A DNA stretch of 64,000 bases from Spisula solida (taxonomy: Eukaryota > Mollusca > Bivalvia > Venerida > Mactridae). Position 1 is the first letter of the stretch; every line of letters starts with the position of its first letter. A program made the translations under genes and the position numbers. The stretch covers positions 38,043,097 through 38,107,096 of the forward strand of contig OX365959.1 in NCBI GenBank assembly GCA_947247005.1, read 5' to 3'. Under the pieces are notes generated by a model. That model was given only the letters and a program-made list of their open reading frames with translations. It was not told where the DNA came from and searched no databases. Positions 60,531 to 64,000 of this stretch are shown here, one piece after another.

Positions 60531-60786
60531 ATGTTGTGTGAATAAGAGCATTCTTTTTATTTGCTGTTCTTTTTTCCCGTTGTTCTCATGTTTTTATGTA
60601 TATGTATATATCGTCATGTTTGTTAATATTGGTATGCTTCAGAAAATGAAGGAATAAAACTTCAATTTTAATAACAACACTACGTGCGCGTGAGGTCTGT
60701 GCTTTTTCTTTTTTCCATATGTTAATTATTCTTTTTCTGCCTTCCGACGTTCCATGCTCTGTTGATTGTGTTGAATGTTGCCCTCC

Positions 60787-61123
60787 AGGGGCGTAGCTAG
60801 AGGTATTTGAATGTGTACGCAAGTAGGCTAGGGGGGTCTGGGGGCATGCTCCCCCCGAACAAATTTTGTTCGCTAGAACGCCTCTGGTGCGTTCTGGCGT
60901 GTTTTTGCATCATCTTTAACATTATTTTTACTGATAAAACAAGTTGTTTTTGTTTCTATAAAGCCTTTAATATTGTTTCTAAGAAATGCTGAAAATAATA
61001 AAGGCTTAACCTTTTTAGGGCTTAGGCATCAGTTTTTATTGAAATGTTCGGTCATTTATCTTTTTAATTTTTGAGAAGCATGTGTACGCAGTTGCGTATT
61101 CTGCGTACAGGTAGCTACGCTCC
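60787..61123. mobile_element. hAT-like MITE with 8-bp target duplication upstream of exon 10
   Basis: AGGGGCGTAGCTAG at the left and GTAGCTACGCTCC at the right are inverted termini. TGCCCTCC flanks both sides (60779-60786 and 61124-61131). Interior shared with 23061-23350. Confidence 0.85.
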
Positions 61124-61171
61124 TGCCCTCCCTGTTGAATGTGTTACTTTATTTGTACTGTGTTGTTACAG

Positions 61172-61270
61172 GATATTACACAAATGACGTCATCAGAGAT
61201 AAGTGTTCTCTGTCAACAAGACCTACCACACAGTATCGCAGACTTTAACTACTACATGAATATGTCTAAG
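61172..61270 (+). CDS. Exon 10: last visible exon of the gene
   Basis: The acceptor is TTGTTACAG and the donor is AAG|GTAAGT; the exon is phase 0-0 and 33 codons. It reads DITQMTSSEISVLCQQDLPH followed by SIADFNYYMNMSK. The sequence looks like an amphipathic helix linking barrel strands; I recognise no catalytic residue. Because it ends in a strong donor, more exons must follow. Nothing in 61271-64000 looks like the next one. A hAT-like MITE with an 8-bp target duplication ends 48 bases upstream of the exon. The join to exon 9 is supported by phase only, so a missed small exon between them is possible. Confidence 0.7.
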
Positions 61271-61903
61271 GTAAGTTGCCTTGTTTCTTCTCCTGCAACC
61301 TATGCAATTAGTAGTATATAACTGCCCGTGTCCGCCATTGTTGTGGCTGCGGTGGTCCAATGGTATTCAATATTGATCTTACTTGACTAAATGATAAGGA
61401 CAACCAATGAGACCACACCATACTAAACTATTCTCCAAATATCAAACATTATGAAATGTAGCGCTCTAGTAACAAATGGCCAAAGCAACACAACATCACG
61501 CGCGATTTATTTTGAGATTTATTATAAAATCTTCATTTTCGTTTCAATAAATAACACTCGATTAATAAAATCTGGTCAGAGGCATAACTAGTTATACCAA
61601 TTTATTCAAGAAACAAAACATATGTATCTGTATTTTACCGTAGAATAAAGCACAATTGAGTGACCAGGCTTTATTATAGATAAAACCCAGGTACAAAGTC
61701 AGTCATTATTTTGATTCTAACATGGCCTATATTTTGTATTTGACAACACAACAAGACATATATAACTCGTATAAATTGCGTTGTTTAGCCTAGCTGTGCT
61801 TTAACACTAATTCATGGGCACCTTGTTTCCTCTATGTGTTTATTGGTAAATTTGTGTTAGAATTAATCATAACATTCAGACCTTTCAGTAACGCTATGTT
61901 GTA
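61271..61903 (+). other. Intron 10, first part; no exon seen
   Basis: AT-rich, no coding signal. Confidence 0.45.
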
Positions 61904-62161
61904 TATCGCTGGCTTAGAATTAGAAGGTCGTAACCTTTACTTACGACCCCATTTTTAAGACTCGAGCATATTTGAAATATGCATCTCAAGGTGCTTCCTA
62001 TGAGCCTATTTTCATGAACATCGGAGGTGGTCATGTTGACCAAACTCAAGTTTAAAAGGCTTGTTTTACCATAAGTAAAGAGTAGTTTTCTGACATTTTT
62101 TTCTTGTTTTCTCAAAATATTGGTTTTGTACTTACACCCTTCTAATTCTAAGCCATCGATA
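61904..62161. mobile_element. MITE with ATCGCTGGCTTAGAAT termini (copy 2)
   Basis: TATCGCTGGCTTAGAAT is mirrored by ATTCTAAGCCATCGATA. Full-length relative of 24966-25199. Confidence 0.82.
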
Positions 62162-62175
62162 TGTTGGACATTGCT

Positions 62176-62470
62176 GTTAAAGCCACATTATCTCTTCAAA
62201 TACATTTTCCGATCATCCAGTAAATAGACAAAATACAACTAATTAGGATGTTTTTCACAAATGCCCTATAATTGACGACCGAATGTCAGCTATATAATTA
62301 TGTCGAAATAGAATGCCAAAAAGCACATTAAGTAAAATATATGGATAATAAAATACTAATTTTGCTTCTCTTAGACTTTAAATTTTGCATTTATTGCTTA
62401 CATTTCGTTATTTTGTTTACAAACCAACTGGAGATATTATTTCGTTTTCTTCCATCTTATGGTGTTTTTC
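62176..62470. mobile_element. Decayed copy of the 34376-34784 MITE, inverted
   Basis: TTAAAGCCACATTAT starts it, and GATCATCCAGTAAATAGAC, TAATTAGGATGTTTTTCACA and TTTACAAACCAACTGGA follow as the reverse of 34500-34750. Confidence 0.75.
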
Positions 62471-62680
62471 ACCTTTGAGACTCAGCTAAACGTTCATTCT
62501 ACAGATAACTGAACAACTTGAGATGAAAATTTGAACCGACATGCATAGTCTCAAAATACTAATTTCTATGGTTCACTATGTTGTTTTATGTTTTCAGAGT
62601 CTCTGTGTAGAATTTCAGGGTTAAGTATTGAAGGATATTGATATTGCACACTGTTTAAGTATGCGACCAATTAATAGCCG

Positions 62681-63782
62681 ACAGATACGTTACGTTGCAT
62701 TAAAGACTAGATTATTTGACTAAGTGATATAATTAGTTATCAAACATATTGTACCTGTCATATATATTTTGTCATTGGTATTTTGTATTATATCCCATAA
62801 CAAACATGATGACAGAACATGTTAAAATGAATAAAATTTCAGCTTATTGGTTCATTTCGAGTGGTTTATCAGTACGTTTTGATTCATATAATTATAATGT
62901 TTTCTGCAACATACATTCGTTGTCGCAAACAAGTTTTAAAGAAGAAATACTAATCTTCAAGCAGTAAACACAATGTTGTCAGTGTTACGCAGATGAACGT
63001 TTAAAATTATAGTTTCTTCGGGTATGGAGACGTACGTGTGTCGTCTTGTAACGTATCTGTCTATCAAAAATGTTGTTGTTTCCTCACCAAAACAACATGA
63101 TATGTTCATTAATTTCAAACAAAACAATAATGCATAGCTATGATGACACGTTTATTCAGGTTTGAGCACAAAACATATCGTTATGAATCTCCAATTGCAT
63201 CATTTTATAGTGGCGTAACGTATCTGTTGCTAACGTAAAGCTGTTGAAGGAAAGGAACTCGACATAACGTTCCAGCTAAATATTACAAATGTTTCAAAAC
63301 ATGTATAATGTAATAAGCAGACTGCAACATAACAATAAGGAAACCACGGTTCACATATATTATATACCAAATGGTACTTGTCAAATTGGCGTGGGGTATT
63401 CACCTTGTCTGTATCTTAATTGTGAAAGGATCTCTAAATATAAGCTGTATGTGTTCAGCACACAACAGAAAATGAATGAAAGAACTTCACTTACAAACAC
63501 CTTTTCTCAATTAAGTTTGAATTAAGACCAAATTTAGCAAAATAAAATTGGTAGTAATGAAAAGTTATTACATTAAAAGCCAGCGTGTTAAATAGTCCCC
63601 ACTATCTTAGAGGAAGTAAACTGGGAACATCTTGGACAGTCTAGATGACACTGACGCAGACGCAGCTTGAACAAATAGTCACTTAAAATTGCATAAATCA
63701 TTATATTTAGTCAATATATATGTCAGAAATTGAACATAAAAGCGAAAAACAGATACGTTACGTTGTTAAACAGATACGTTAC
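62681..63782. repeat. Five identical 13-mers ACAGATACGTTAC in both orientations
   Basis: Exact copies at 62681-62693 (+), 63048-63060 (-), 63215-63227 (-), 63749-63761 (+) and 63770-63782 (+). No coding sequence lies among them. They may be element termini or binding sites. Confidence 0.8.
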
Positions 63783-64000
63783 AAGATGTTATGAAGCTTT
63801 TTATTTGAATTAAGTGCAATAATTTCGAAAATTGTTTCTTATATTAACAAACAATTATAGAGTGTATGTTTTCAATATGATAATATTGAAATTTAGCCAT
63901 GATTGACGAGAATTAACTCGCGTTTTAAGGCCACCCTCTGATTCTCCAAAAAGCACCATCCGAATATGCACGTAAGTACATTCAATATGACGATGGGTGA
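63783..64000. other. End of window, nothing assignable
   Basis: No exon or repeat recognised. Confidence 0.4.

Larger units (their letters stand above)
25815..61270 (+). other. Gene span: EGF-like plus bacterial-type glycoside-hydrolase-like protein (partial, 10 exons)
   Basis: Ten exons (25815-25978, 26683-26763, 29321-29450, 31221-31414, 33124-33264, 34132-34346, 35357-35560, 58500-58661, 59160-59330, 61172-61270) each have AG before and GT after. They join with matching phases into 1560 nt (520 codons) without a stop, plus one leading base. The product has EGF-like modules at residues 1-124 and a glycoside-hydrolase-like domain from about 125 onward. EGF modules suggest an extracellular or secreted protein; the hydrolase-like part suggests carbohydrate binding or cleavage. 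Both are inferences from domain type. The 5' end (start codon, signal peptide, phase-matching upstream exon) and the 3' end (remaining barrel, stop codon) are not seen and may lie outside the window. Confidence 0.85.

Overview
This is an AT-rich window of animal nuclear DNA, most likely from a bivalve or closely related mollusc. Coding sequence is broken into short exons with GT...AG introns. tRNA-derived SINEs, TA-, TTAA-, 8-bp- and 9-bp-flanked DNA transposon relics and an L1/Tx1-like LINE fill the rest. Two satellite families (about 160 bp, with GGCCTAGG boxes and with 'tttgacctctaagtgtgacc' boxes) are of a kind I associate with bivalves. The phylum call rests on that repeat recognition and not on a search.

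One protein-coding gene can be supported well. It lies on the + strand from 25815 to 61270 and is incomplete at both ends. Ten exons join in frame (splice phases match at all nine junctions) to give 520 codons: two to three EGF-like modules, then a long domain resembling bacterial glycoside-hydrolase-like (TIM-barrel, clan GH-A type) proteins, including a YVEYSNEVWN motif with a candidate acid/base Glu. I found no first exon with start codon or signal peptide, and no stop codon. The catalytic domain is split by a 22.9-kb intron (35561-58499).

Layout: 1-10900 is non-coding with tandem repeats, tRNA-like relics, a composite element (4816-5654) and a mariner relic (8618-9900). 10930-15348 is a decayed LINE on the minus strand, itself interrupted by a TTAA-flanked element. 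15954-19467 holds a TATC microsatellite, MITEs and a 26-bp minisatellite. 19470-25800 holds MITEs and a cluster of SINEs. 25815-35560 contains exons 1-7, each close to transposon insertions. 35561-58499 is the giant intron, with several satellites, mariner, pogo-like and Mutator-like elements and one possible nested minus-strand exon (44422-44625). 58063-61270 contains a 67-bp repeat that has multiplied a splice acceptor, then exons 8-10. 61271-64000 holds two MITE copies and a cluster of five identical 13-mers.

No rRNA gene, CRISPR array, operon or convincing intact tRNA gene was seen. Promoter, transcription start and polyadenylation site of the gene are not visible.
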